Source of the DNA: an uncultured cyanobacterium
GTDB taxonomy: Bacteria; Cyanobacteriota; Cyanobacteriia; Cyanobacteriales; Chroococcidiopsidaceae
DNA: 20,001 nt
Direction: 5' to 3'
NCBI GenBank assembly: GCA_946221495.1
Contig: CAMIFA010000089.1
Span: forward strand, 1-20,001
Shown piece after piece: positions 1 through 7,371 of the stretch. Under the pieces are notes generated by a model that was not told the DNA's origin, made no database searches, and was given only the letters and a program-made list of their open reading frames with translations. Each line of letters begins with the position of its first letter. Position 1 is the first letter of the stretch. A program made the position numbers and the translations under genes.

Positions 1-263
1 TAGGGTTGTAACAAGAATTAGTTAGAAGCAGTTTTAAAGATAGGAGTAAAACTATTTTTAATTCTACTGCATAAAATAGTTCTTCAATAGGTGAATAATA
101 TTCCTAACTGGCTATTACTTTAGCAATAAATAATTTTTTATGGCTTGCTAAAGACTAATAAGTCAGTTATTAAATTTGTAGATTAGTAAAATTTTGTTAC
201 TTCGTTAGGCTAGCTTTTAGTGCTTTTTTTCTGCTTTGACGTACAATTGCTGTTACAACCCTA
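1..263. mobile_element. MITE-like element with TA-flanked terminal inverted repeats
   Basis: Positions 1-13 (TAGGGTTGTAACA) and 251-263 (TGTTACAACCCTA) are a perfect 13-base inverted repeat. The similarity continues inward for about five more bases (AATT core) with mismatches. Each end carries TA at its outer edge, as expected from the TA target duplication of IS630/Tc1/mariner elements. The interior, about 235 bases, is AT-rich, has no credible reading frame and encodes no transposase, so this would be a non-autonomous element. The window starts exactly at the left end, so I cannot see whether the repeat extends further left or what flanks it. It lies 130 bases upstream of the DUF5132-like gene and could affect its promoter. 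A chance inverted repeat of 13 bases at this spacing is unlikely but possible. Confidence 0.5.
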
Positions 264-393
264 TTAAATAGCAACTAAACTTGATTTGCTAACAAAAACT
301 ATATAGAATATACTTTTATAATAATTGCGCCAGTTTAGCATGGTGTCGTCTTCACCTTTATTAACAATAGTTTGACTTTCGAGGTTTTACCAT

Positions 394-687
394 ATGAATT
401 CTGAAGATCAAACTAAACAAATATCAGAATCAACTAGGAATCTAGCAAAAGCTGTATTGATTTGGGGATTTCAAACATTCGATACAGTACACAAGATTAG
501 TACCCAAGCACAAGAATTTATGCAGGATTTGGTAGATGAGGCAAGAGCTGAACAAGTTGCGAACAAATCTAAAGATCAAGCTGAAAATGTAGAACCTCAG
601 CAAGAAATGCCGAACCCGGTAAGCAAAGAGGAAGCTGAAAATGTAGAACCTCAGCAAAAAATGTCAAACCCGGTAACGCAGAAGTAG
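394..687 (+). CDS. Truncated DUF5132-like protein with duplicated C-terminal motif
   Basis: A 97-residue soluble-looking protein. Residues about 11-55 (SESTRNLAKAV...QDLVDEARAE) align by eye with the C-terminal halves of the proteins at 6849-7172 and 19111-19443 (S-x-SSRS-x-AKTG...ESLQDL-x-AEAK). Those two begin with a hydrophobic Gly/Ala-rich segment (LLLGLEP...) that is absent here, so this copy is either N-terminally truncated or a soluble variant. The C-terminus holds two copies of an 18-residue unit (AENVEPQQ-x-M-x-NPV), a 54-base tandem duplication at about 583-684. The start is supported by GAGG nine bases upstream of ATG. The function of the family is unknown to me. In this window the family recurs next to P-type ATPase clusters, which suggests a linked role (inference). 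The gene converges on the FGE-like gene, with only 12 bases between the stops. Confidence 0.7.
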   Translation: MNSEDQTKQISESTRNLAKAVLIWGFQTFDTVHKISTQAQEFMQDLVDEARAEQVANKSKDQAENVEPQQEMPNPVSKEEAENVEPQQKMSNPVTQK

Positions 688-699
688 AACATAGGTATT

Positions 700-1968
700 T
701 CAAACAGTTGCCAAAGAACAAACGACCCGAAAACCAATGCCACTGCCTCCGTTATCTGGGTGGTTCCAGTGGCGCTGTGCCGAACGGCAGAGCATCGGTA
801 GGCAGTACCACGCGCCACCCCGCAGTAGCCGATAACTATCATTTCCCCTGGAATTCCAAACAATACCGTTAGTGGGTGCGCCTTGGTAGTTTTCGTGCCA
901 GGGGTCAGCACACCATTCCCAGACATTACCGTGCATATCGTATAAGCCAAAGGCGTTGGCTACTTGAAAACTTCCCACAGGAGTTGTTTGTTGACGGTAA
1001 TTACCTCTTGATCCGGAGCTATAAGTATAGTTCCCGTCATAATTAGCGATTTCAGGGATAATTGACTTGCCGAAGTGGAATGGTGTGGTTGCCTGTGCTT
1101 TGAACATGGCGATCTCATCGGCATATTTTAAGGCAGTTGTCTGATCAAAGTGAAACGGGGTAGTTCTATTAGCTCGACAAGCGTATTCCCACTCTGCTTC
1201 ACTAGGTAATCGGTAGTTGCGTCCGGTTTGGCTAGCAAGCCTGGCACAAAACTCTACAGCCTCATGCCAAGATACTTGTTCTACAGGAAGCTCTGCACCT
1301 TTAAAGTTAGATGGATCAGGATTTAAGGAGTGCTCGATGCGGGGTAAGGCTGCTACAGTCCGCCATTGTGCTTGGGTAATGGGAAACTTGCTCATCCCGA
1401 AAGCTGGGATTGTTACCTGGTGTTGTGGTTGTTCATTGACATCCCGCCCTTCCTCGCTATCCGGCGAACCCATCCAAAATGCACCTGCGGGAATAGAAAC
1501 TATTTCCAAAGTGACTGCTACCAAGTTTTCGCTGAAATACTGAGCTTTGCTGCTGTAGCTATCGAGTTGCTGCCCTTGGGCATTCAGCGTCACTACTTGA
1601 AAATCAAACTGTTGCCAATCAATTTGCTGGGATGGCTGTACCTGTTGGAGCTTTTGTTGGTTAACTGCGTCTAAATTAGCCAAGAGGCGCGATCGCTCGC
1701 GTTCAATTTGCTCCAACTGTAATTTGAGCTGCGCTGCTTGTTGTTTTGCTTGATTTAATTGCAGTTGTAACTGATTAACTTGCTGCTGTTGTGACTTCAA
1801 TGCTGCCCAAGATTTTCTTGCCCACTCTAATTTTGCCTTGTCTTGAGGTAATAACTCCGGTATCAGCCCACTAAACAATGAGTAAGGCTTTTCCCATTGA
1901 CAAACAGAGCAACGCTCTGCGCTCTCGACATATTGATTTTGGCAAACGGGACATTGAGACATCGCCAT
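700..1968 (-). CDS. Zinc-ribbon, coiled-coil, formylglycine-generating-enzyme-like protein (SUMF1 family)
   Basis: A 422-residue protein in three parts. Residues 6-23 form a zinc ribbon (C6-x2-C9...C20-x2-C23). Residues about 45-120 are a Gln/Leu-rich coiled coil. From about residue 155 comes an FGE-sulfatase (SUMF1/EgtB-like) domain opening with VSIPAGAFWMGSP and ending with RLLRGGAWYC...GIGFRVV. True FGEs oxidise a sulfatase cysteine to formylglycine using a copper-binding Cys pair. Here C389 and C394 have the five-residue spacing of that pair, whereas many related bacterial proteins keep only the second Cys. Within the domain TTPFHF occurs twice, about 27 residues apart, suggesting an internal insertion or duplication. 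It is the last gene of a probable operon, 35 bases after the P-type ATPase stop. No sulfatase is visible nearby, so the substrate is unknown. ATG at 1968 is used; a second ATG lies two codons in, and no clear Shine-Dalgarno distinguishes them. Confidence 0.88.
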   Translation of the reverse strand: MAMSQCPVCQNQYVESAERCSVCQWEKPYSLFSGLIPELLPQDKAKLEWARKSWAALKSQQQQVNQLQLQLNQAKQQAAQLKLQLEQIERERSRLLANLDAVNQQKLQQVQPSQQIDWQQFDFQVVTLNAQGQQLDSYSSKAQYFSENLVAVTLEIVSIPAGAFWMGSPDSEEGRDVNEQPQHQVTIPAFGMSKFPITQAQWRTVAALPRIEHSLNPDPSNFKGAELPVEQVSWHEAVEFCARLASQTGRNYRLPSEAEWEYACRANRTTPFHFDQTTALKYADEIAMFKAQATTPFHFGKSIIPEIANYDGNYTYSSGSRGNYRQQTTPVGSFQVANAFGLYDMHGNVWEWCADPWHENYQGAPTNGIVWNSRGNDSYRLLRGGAWYCLPMLCRSAQRHWNHPDNGGSGIGFRVVCSLATV

Positions 1969-2003
1969 AATTTTTTGAGGATGACATCATCCCGATGCTA
2001 ACT

Positions 2004-4196
2004 CTAAACAATGTCCGTTTTCACATCTTTGTTATCATCTAACAGAGGGCGGAGACTATTCAATTCTGCAACCAGCATCGATCCATTACTAACAATTACG
2101 GCTAAAATTGGGTCTAAAGCAAGGAAAATTCCTGCTAAGACAACGCTGATATTGGGGATAGCAACGATCGCTGTATTTTGGTAGACAATTTCCATTGCTT
2201 GTTTAGCTATTAAGATGGCTTGATTTAGATCCTGAAGGTCATCATCCATCAACACTACATCGGCGGTTTCTCTAGCAAGGTCTGTGGCACCAGCGAAGGA
2301 AACTGAAACATCAGCGTGTGCCAAAGCCGCAGCATCATTTATTCCCTCCCCAACAAAGGCTACAACCTTACCTTTGTCTTGAAGTTTCTGCACTACCTCA
2401 ACTTTATGTTCTGGGAAGGCTTGGGCATAGGTATTAGTTGGTTCAATCCCCAGTTTGCGGGCAACATCAGCAGCAACGCGCTGATGATCACCACTAACAA
2501 TATATGTTTCGATCTCCTGACTATGCAGAGTGGTGACTACTTGGGCGCTTTCTGGGCGAATAGGATCGGTGTACAAAATTACTCCTAGCAGCAAGTTATC
2601 TTGAGCAACGTAGGCGCGGGAGTGAATACCTGTATTATCTGGATAACGTTGATGAATGTAGTCTAGATCAATGCCTTCTTGCTGCATCAAGCGATCGCTT
2701 CCTACGGCAATCTTTTGACCATCAATTTGGGCTGTAATTCCCATCCCAATCCGGTAATTCCAGTTTTCACACTTGCGCGTCTGAACACCGTTAGCCTCGG
2801 CATAGCTGGTGATCGCGCTTGCTAGGGGGTGCGTGTTGCCCTGCTCGACGGATGCTGCTAAACTCAGCACCGTAGCAGTTGAAATACTTTCATCAACTGG
2901 TTGAATGGCAACTACTGCGACATTTCCCTGAGTCAAAGTACCTGTTTTATCAAAGACAATTGTATCAGTCCGCGCCAGAATCTCCAAAGCGCGACCACTA
3001 CGGATATACACTCCCTGACGCGCTGCATGAGTTAAGGCGGCGAGAATTGTAGTTGGAACCGACAAGCGAATCCCATGACTGAAATCGAGCTGCAAGGGGG
3101 CGATCGCGCTGTTGAGGTTGCCAGTGAAAGCAAAAATTGCCCCACTTAGGCAGAGGGTGGGTACAATCATGGCATTGGCAATTTTTGCCGCGTAGTCTTC
3201 GACGCGGGTATCATGAACTGGTGCTGACTGCATCAATTCAAACGCCACTCCGACACGAGTATCTTTGCCGATTCGCTTTGCTAAAATGCACAATTTACCT
3301 TGCAGCACTAGGGTAGAAGCGTGTACCACTTGACCCTCGCAACGAGAAATTAATGTTGATTCCCCTGTGAGTTTGTGTTCGTCAATCAAGGCTGTACCCC
3401 TCAGGACACGCCCGCTTACAGGGATGAGATTGCCGGGATAAACTACGACGCGATCGCCTACTTGTACTTCTTTAAGCGGAATCTGCTGTTCTTTTCCATC
3501 GCGTTCTACCCAGGCATACTGGTCTAAAGTATCCAATAGATTTAATGCTTGACGTTGCGAAGTCCGGGCTGTAGCATCGCGCATGACTTCACCCGACTCC
3601 ATCAAGCTAATCATCAACGCTGGCGCTACTAAATCTCCTTTAACAGTATGCAGGCTGATCCAAAGAGCATCTAGAATATCTGCATCCAGCCGCCGCTCTT
3701 TGAGTGTAGTATCAGCTACTCTGCTAAAAAAAGGTATGGCAGCAGCAGTAATTACTCCCCCAACTAATAAAGCTGGAATAGGTAACAGTAATTGTTCTGC
3801 CAACACTGCCAAGCCTAAACTGGCAAAAGGCAATCCCATCCGCTCCCACAAGTTATCTGAACTTGATTTAGTTTCAGCAGGAGGAATTGATGGCAATGGT
3901 AGATCTACTTCATTTGCCTGTTGAATCGCTTGAGATAAATTCTCCTGCAATACCGTATCAGATACTACATCTGTGTCGTAGTTGATAATTACTGCACCAG
4001 CTTTGGAATTGATCCGGACATCAGTAACAAAATCCAGCGACTCAACTAACCAACTAAGTTTATGCGTATATTCCCAATCACTAACAATTCGGGGAATACG
4101 GAGGCGATAACGACCTACAGTAGCATGAACAATTTGATATTCTATTTCTGCGAGGTAATCTTTTTTAGCAGTTTCAGTTGTGTCTGTATATAGCAT
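2004..4196 (-). CDS. HMA-type P-type ATPase with altered GDGxND hinge (GEGIND)
   Basis: A 730-residue integral membrane ATPase of P1B-like build, which would pump a cation across a membrane using an aspartyl-phosphate. Residues about 18-95 form an HMA-like domain without CxxC but with a basic strand (GRYRLRIPRI). Two hydrophobic hairpins follow, then the actuator loop with TGES (277-280), a membrane segment ending DFSHGIRLSVPTTIL, the phosphorylation motif DKTGT (D416), an N-domain with HP (H456), a TGD-like SGD, and a final membrane pair. Two oddities stand out. The CPC that normally binds metal in the membrane is absent, being replaced in the segment DFSHGIR. The hinge reads GEGIND, with E617 where Mg-coordinating Asp is almost invariant. 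It lies 86 bases after the MntP-like gene and 35 before the FGE-like gene. The ion cannot be predicted. The start is the ATG at 4196. Confidence 0.92.
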   Translation of the reverse strand: MLYTDTTETAKKDYLAEIEYQIVHATVGRYRLRIPRIVSDWEYTHKLSWLVESLDFVTDVRINSKAGAVIINYDTDVVSDTVLQENLSQAIQQANEVDLPLPSIPPAETKSSSDNLWERMGLPFASLGLAVLAEQLLLPIPALLVGGVITAAAIPFFSRVADTTLKERRLDADILDALWISLHTVKGDLVAPALMISLMESGEVMRDATARTSQRQALNLLDTLDQYAWVERDGKEQQIPLKEVQVGDRVVVYPGNLIPVSGRVLRGTALIDEHKLTGESTLISRCEGQVVHASTLVLQGKLCILAKRIGKDTRVGVAFELMQSAPVHDTRVEDYAAKIANAMIVPTLCLSGAIFAFTGNLNSAIAPLQLDFSHGIRLSVPTTILAALTHAARQGVYIRSGRALEILARTDTIVFDKTGTLTQGNVAVVAIQPVDESISTATVLSLAASVEQGNTHPLASAITSYAEANGVQTRKCENWNYRIGMGITAQIDGQKIAVGSDRLMQQEGIDLDYIHQRYPDNTGIHSRAYVAQDNLLLGVILYTDPIRPESAQVVTTLHSQEIETYIVSGDHQRVAADVARKLGIEPTNTYAQAFPEHKVEVVQKLQDKGKVVAFVGEGINDAAALAHADVSVSFAGATDLARETADVVLMDDDLQDLNQAILIAKQAMEIVYQNTAIVAIPNISVVLAGIFLALDPILAVIVSNGSMLVAELNSLRPLLDDNKDVKTDIV

Positions 4197-4282
4197 ATTA
4201 TTTTGCCTTTTAGATATTTTTTAATTTTTAATCCGTAGTTAATCAGCATCGTGGCAAAACTACTTAAACTTAAGCAACCATC

Positions 4283-4969
4283 TTAAGAAATAAAATATTC
4301 ATATATGCCTAAGCCTATTAATAGACATCCCGATAAAATTCCTGTCCAAAGCCGAGACATTTTTATTTTGAAGCGATCGCCTAAAGCATAACCTCCGGTA
4401 ATTGCTAACAAACTAAATATAAAACTTAAGAAGCTAGTAATAGTAGCCTGAAAACCGGAAATACCTGCTCCTACGCCACTTAAGAGGTTATTAATTGCTA
4501 AACCGAGTGCTAATGCTAGAGATTCTTTAACATCAATATAACCAGATTTATCTTTATCTGCTTTTTCGGGTTCTTCAATAAAACTTTTGTAAGATACTTC
4601 ATAGAATTGCTCAAGAGAATCAGTAGCGGTATCAAACCTAGTTTTATCTGCTTCTATGCCAACAGGAACCCGCGATCGCAACTTCAATCTAATTCTATTT
4701 CTTTCTTTTTGTCGGCTATCCCAGATTACCCAAAAACCAATAGCTATGATTACAAAACTACCAGTCAAATTAGATAAATTGCTACCTAAATAATTACTAA
4801 TAGTTCTTCCCGATGAAATAGAAATATAACTACTACTGCCAGTAACTAAAGAAATTACTAAGTTACTAAGACTACCTATTTTAATTTTTTTGACACCATA
4901 AGCAATAGCTACAGCTAGGTTATCAATATTAGAGGCGATCGCTAGTAAAAAAATAGATATGATCTGCAT
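4283..4969 (-). CDS. MntP/YtaF-like membrane protein, putative cation exporter
   Basis: About 228 residues and mostly hydrophobic, with two related halves. The N-terminal helix (IASNIDNLAVAIAYG) resembles the acidic S-x-D-x-x-AV motif of MntP-type manganese exporters. The second half repeats it as LALGLAINNLLSGVGAG, with Asn in place of Asp, as I recall for the YtaF-like branch. The halves are joined by a long charged cytoplasmic loop (about residues 85-150) rich in Lys/Glu/Asp (ADKDKSGYIDVKES). I chose the ATG at 4969 because MQIISIFLLAIASNIDN matches the family's N-terminus. A TTG at 5020 would add 17 basic residues, and neither start has a good ribosome site. It sits between the DUF1345 gene (34-85 bases, depending on start) and the P-type ATPase gene, suggesting a shared role in metal or cation efflux. 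Substrate is inferred from family only. Confidence 0.78.
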   Translation of the reverse strand: MQIISIFLLAIASNIDNLAVAIAYGVKKIKIGSLSNLVISLVTGSSSYISISSGRTISNYLGSNLSNLTGSFVIIAIGFWVIWDSRQKERNRIRLKLRSRVPVGIEADKTRFDTATDSLEQFYEVSYKSFIEEPEKADKDKSGYIDVKESLALALGLAINNLLSGVGAGISGFQATITSFLSFIFSLLAITGGYALGDRFKIKMSRLWTGILSGCLLIGLGIYEYFIS

Positions 4970-5054
4970 ATAAATAGTTATGATTTGTTTGCGCCTGTTC
5001 TTTTTTGGAATAAAGTCCAAGGTTTATAGTCCCAATTCAACTAGTTTGCTAGCG

Positions 5055-5807
5055 TTAAATCAGCCCAGTAGCAATGTTAATGCTTGAACCTAAAATCACC
5101 ATGTAGAAGAAAAATGACACTATTGCATGTCCTAAAACTAGCCGACGCATCGACATAGATGTAATCGCAACATCAGAAGTTTGAGAAGTCATGCCGAGGG
5201 TGAAGGCAAAATACATAAAGTCCCAATAATCTAGTGAACCTTCACCAGGAAAATCTAAGCCTCCACTATGTTCTTTGTTTAGGCTCAAATGATCTACACG
5301 GTAATAGCAAGTAGCATAGTGCAACGCAAAACTTATGTGTGTCAGAAACCATGAACAGAGGATTGCTAATAGAGAAAGCCCTACTTCTATAGCGAGTTCA
5401 GGCTCAGGTATACTTTTGTTATTAGCTTGCATTAACCCAATCGCAAATATGCTTGTACACGCTGTAATAACTACTAATAGAAAGACTGCTGATGGCTGTG
5501 CCTCTTGGCGTTGGGCGCGATAGCACGTCGTTGTTGAGCTAGCACTGCTGATCATCAAATATACTAGTGTCAAGAAAAAAAGAACGCCTGATGTCCAGCC
5601 TGTGAGGATACGAATATCCAAAGGCATTGCCGATGGCAGAAGTTGGAAAATCAACATACCCAACATAATAGATAGTCCTATACGCGGGCGTGAATCCAAG
5701 TTTTTGAGCAAAGTATATAAGAAATTTAACCAGGGAAAACCAGTAGAGTTTTGCTGAGTTAATGGATTCACAATCTTGAATAAGCCAAACAAGAGCATAA
5801 ATTTCAT
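5055..5807 (-). CDS. DUF1345 family membrane protein
   Basis: A 250-residue integral membrane protein with about five or six hydrophobic segments. The C-terminal half carries what I recognise as the DUF1345 signature: a helix (SWFLTHISFALHYA), then GGLDFPGEGSLDYWDFMYFAFTLGMTSQTSD and a final hydrophobic stretch in which this type of protein resembles the pore region of ion channels. No function is established for the family that I know of. It is the first gene of the leftward set DUF1345, MntP-like, P-type ATPase, FGE-like, all on the minus strand with gaps of about 34-86 bases, so it probably shares their transcript. The start is the ATG at 5807, with the next Met only three residues later. 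A divergent spacer of about 370 bases separates it from the rightward small gene at 6179. Confidence 0.82.
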   Translation of the reverse strand: MKFMLLFGLFKIVNPLTQQNSTGFPWLNFLYTLLKNLDSRPRIGLSIMLGMLIFQLLPSAMPLDIRILTGWTSGVLFFLTLVYLMISSASSTTTCYRAQRQEAQPSAVFLLVVITACTSIFAIGLMQANNKSIPEPELAIEVGLSLLAILCSWFLTHISFALHYATCYYRVDHLSLNKEHSGGLDFPGEGSLDYWDFMYFAFTLGMTSQTSDVAITSMSMRRLVLGHAIVSFFFYMVILGSSINIATGLI

Positions 5808-6178
5808 ACGTCTTTCAGGTGAATGTAATTAACCTAATTCAACTAAAGCTAGATTAGCTACTTCAAGATTAATACTCTTAAAGTTAGCTTTCTTTAAAAA
5901 AAATCTGTAGAGGTTTTACCTGTTAATTACCTAGATTTAACAGGGTGCTTGAGAAACTTCAAATTTCTATTGACCTACTCAAAAGGTCTAAAAAAGCTGC
6001 TGTGAAGACGATTGACTCGTCTAGTTAGTTTTAACTAAAAAATTATAATATACTTGGCAGGAAATATAAAGACCTATTAGTTCAATTTTTGCTAATCTTT
6101 CATTAATAAAAACTGATGGCTATCTGCGCTAGGACAATTTATAATCACTAAATAAAAGTTAACAACTAGACGAGTAAG
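5808..6178. other. Divergent intergenic spacer, probable promoters of the DUF1345 operon and of the gene at 6179
   Basis: No reading frame of note was found. The spacer must hold the promoter of the leftward operon and probably the leader of the rightward gene at 6179. It contains a 12-base inverted repeat at 6015-6026 and 6164-6175, and a smaller hairpin at 6006-6022, described separately. I could not assign -35 and -10 boxes with confidence in this AT-rich sequence. Confidence 0.4.
6006..6175 (+). promoter_or_regulatory. Competing hairpins in the leader of the small membrane-protein gene
   Basis: ACTCGTCTAGTT at 6015-6026 is perfectly complementary to AACTAGACGAGT at 6164-6175. The latter ends three bases before the ATG at 6179 and covers the only GAG that could serve as ribosome site. 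A local hairpin, AGACGA (6006-6011) with TCGTCT (6017-6022), uses part of the same left arm. The two pairings are therefore mutually exclusive, which is the geometry of a translational switch. Whether this region is transcribed from upstream of 6006 is not known. Confidence 0.3.
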
Positions 6179-6350
6179 ATGGAGAAGTTAATTAAAAACA
6201 CAGCATTTTTAATTATAGTAACAGTAAGTTTAGTCCTGGGGATTGATAGGTATTATCCTGCCTTTTATCCCTGGAACACCCTTTCTCATCTTGGCTGTTT
6301 TCTACTTTATTACCTTGTGTAAGTCTATTTTTGTAGAAAAATTTATCTAA
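6179..6350 (+). pseudogene. Small DUF454-like membrane protein gene, apparently frameshifted
   Basis: From the ATG at 6179 the open frame gives only 47 residues (to 6322), ending in an unlikely sequence. Dropping one G from the GGGG run at 6238-6241 restores a 56-residue product. Its second half reads GLIGIILPFIPGTPFLIL and it ends at the TAA at 6348-6350. That segment is a typical glycine/proline membrane hairpin (P-x-x-PGTPFLIL) of DUF454-like small membrane proteins. I therefore call a +1 frameshift: a real mutation, a sequencing error, or less likely a programmed shift. A strong terminator follows at 6453, supporting a once-functional rightward gene. A second remnant with the same motif lies at 16789-16836. 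The family assignment rests on this short motif only. Confidence 0.6.
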
Positions 6351-6848
6351 GGATTTATTCTATTTAATGATATACAGTAACTTAGCTATTCCCAAAATTA
6401 ATTAGCGCTCTCGTTGATTAATCATTTTTACTTGCGCTTGGCAGTTTTTCTCAAGCTCCAAATTACAATTTGGAGCTTTTTTATTCAGTATCTGCTTTTG
6501 TTAGTATTTTCGTTTTCATTTATATAACTATACTTATTTATGTTGAGGTTTCTAACAATTTCTTAATAGGTGAATTTTTTTTGTTATTTCTGCTATTATG
6601 ATTTTGGGGGATACCTTAAAGGTCGCTCTTAATAGTAGTAACAAGATTTTAGCAACCTCAAATTTCCTTGATTACTCTTGTTACTTACTTTCTGATTAAA
6701 TATTCGCGTTACCACCATTTCATCTAGTAATTAAAAAAGCATTCATTTTGCTCATTATCCAAATTATGGTATTAGGCAAAATAGCTATTTGCTAGACCTT
6801 TGATAATTACGCGAAGACTAAGTTGTTGAGTTTTTTGTGGAGTTGTAT
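6351..6848. other. Intergenic spacer before the DUF5132-like gene
   Basis: Apart from the terminator at 6453-6484 I see no gene or repeat here. The sequence is AT-rich, has no long open frame, and should contain the promoter of the gene starting at 6849. Confidence 0.4.
6453..6484 (+). terminator. Strong rho-independent terminator
   Basis: A perfect 12-base stem, AAGCTCCAAATT (6453-6464) with AATTTGGAGCTT (6467-6478), is closed by a two-base loop and followed at once by a run of T. The T run lies only on the right, so it ends rightward transcription, most likely that of the small membrane-protein gene at 6179. Confidence 0.85.
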
Positions 6849-7172
6849 ATGTTTGAACTTGAAACTTTATTGCTAGGACTTGAGCCAATTACTGCTTTAA
6901 CGATTGGCGTGGGAGCATTATTGCTTGCACCTGCCGTTGCTGCTGTAAATTCTTTGACTGGTAATTCTCTATCGGACTCAAGTAGATCCGTAGCTAAGAC
7001 TGGTTTAATTTGGGTATTTGAAGCTTTTGATCATACACAAAGCACTGTTGCTGAAGCTGGAGAATCCTTGCAAGATTTGATTGCAGAAGCCAAGGCTGAT
7101 CGGTCTGATCAAACTAAGCCCAAAAACGGAGCTATGGAAACTCCTCGTGAGGTATCGATCATTCCTCAATAA
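6849..7172 (+). CDS. DUF5132-like small membrane-associated protein
   Basis: A 107-residue protein. Residues 1-45 are hydrophobic and rich in Gly/Ala (LETLLLGLEPITALTIGVGALLLAPAVAAV), forming one or two membrane-inserted helices. The rest is amphipathic and acidic (SDSSRSVAKTGLIWVFEAFD...ESLQDLIAEAKAD). By eye it is closely similar over its whole length to the protein at 19111-19443, and its second half also matches 394-687. The ATG at 6849 is preferred over the GTG at 6837: it aligns with the paralogue's start and has GGAG six bases upstream. I recognise the family as DUF5132-like, with no known function. It stands alone between two leftward ATPase clusters and is followed by a terminator hairpin at 7192. 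Confidence 0.75.
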   Translation: MFELETLLLGLEPITALTIGVGALLLAPAVAAVNSLTGNSLSDSSRSVAKTGLIWVFEAFDHTQSTVAEAGESLQDLIAEAKADRSDQTKPKNGAMETPREVSIIPQ

Positions 7173-7191
7173 TTTAATAAGTTATAAATAG

Positions 7192-7236
7192 CAAGAGTCC
7201 TCAGCCACACAGGGTTGAGGACTCTTGTTTCTTTTA
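7192..7236 (+). terminator. Rho-independent terminator after the DUF5132-like gene
   Basis: CAAGAGTCCTCA (7192-7203) pairs perfectly with TGAGGACTCTTG (7216-7227). A T-rich stretch (TTTCTTTT) follows, fitting termination of the rightward gene that ends at 7172. The same hairpin occurs in degraded form about 88 bases further on, as part of a tandem duplication. Confidence 0.75.
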
Positions 7237-7371
7237 GGATTAGCAACACCAGTTAGAGCAGTTGGGGATGTTGATATAGTAGGAGTCCTCAAACACAAAC
7301 GGCTGGGGACTTTTGCTTTATTTTAGGATTAGTAGCACCAGTTGGAGCAGGAATTGGGGATGTTGATGATC
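7196..7371. repeat. Tandem duplication, about 88 bases, covering terminator and 3' end of the ATPase gene
   Basis: The stretch from AGTCCTCA at 7196 repeats from 7284 with period 88. Both copies run through the hairpin, then TTTTAGGATTAG, then CACCAGTT and TTGGGGATGTTGAT. The right copy includes the last codons of the P-type ATPase gene (stop at 7289), while the left copy is non-coding. Small gaps and substitutions show that the duplication is not recent. Confidence 0.75.

Noticed and set aside
651..950. Minus-strand 99-residue frame inside the FGE-like gene
   Set aside because: It overlaps the catalytic end of the FGE-like domain in another frame and has no family resemblance.
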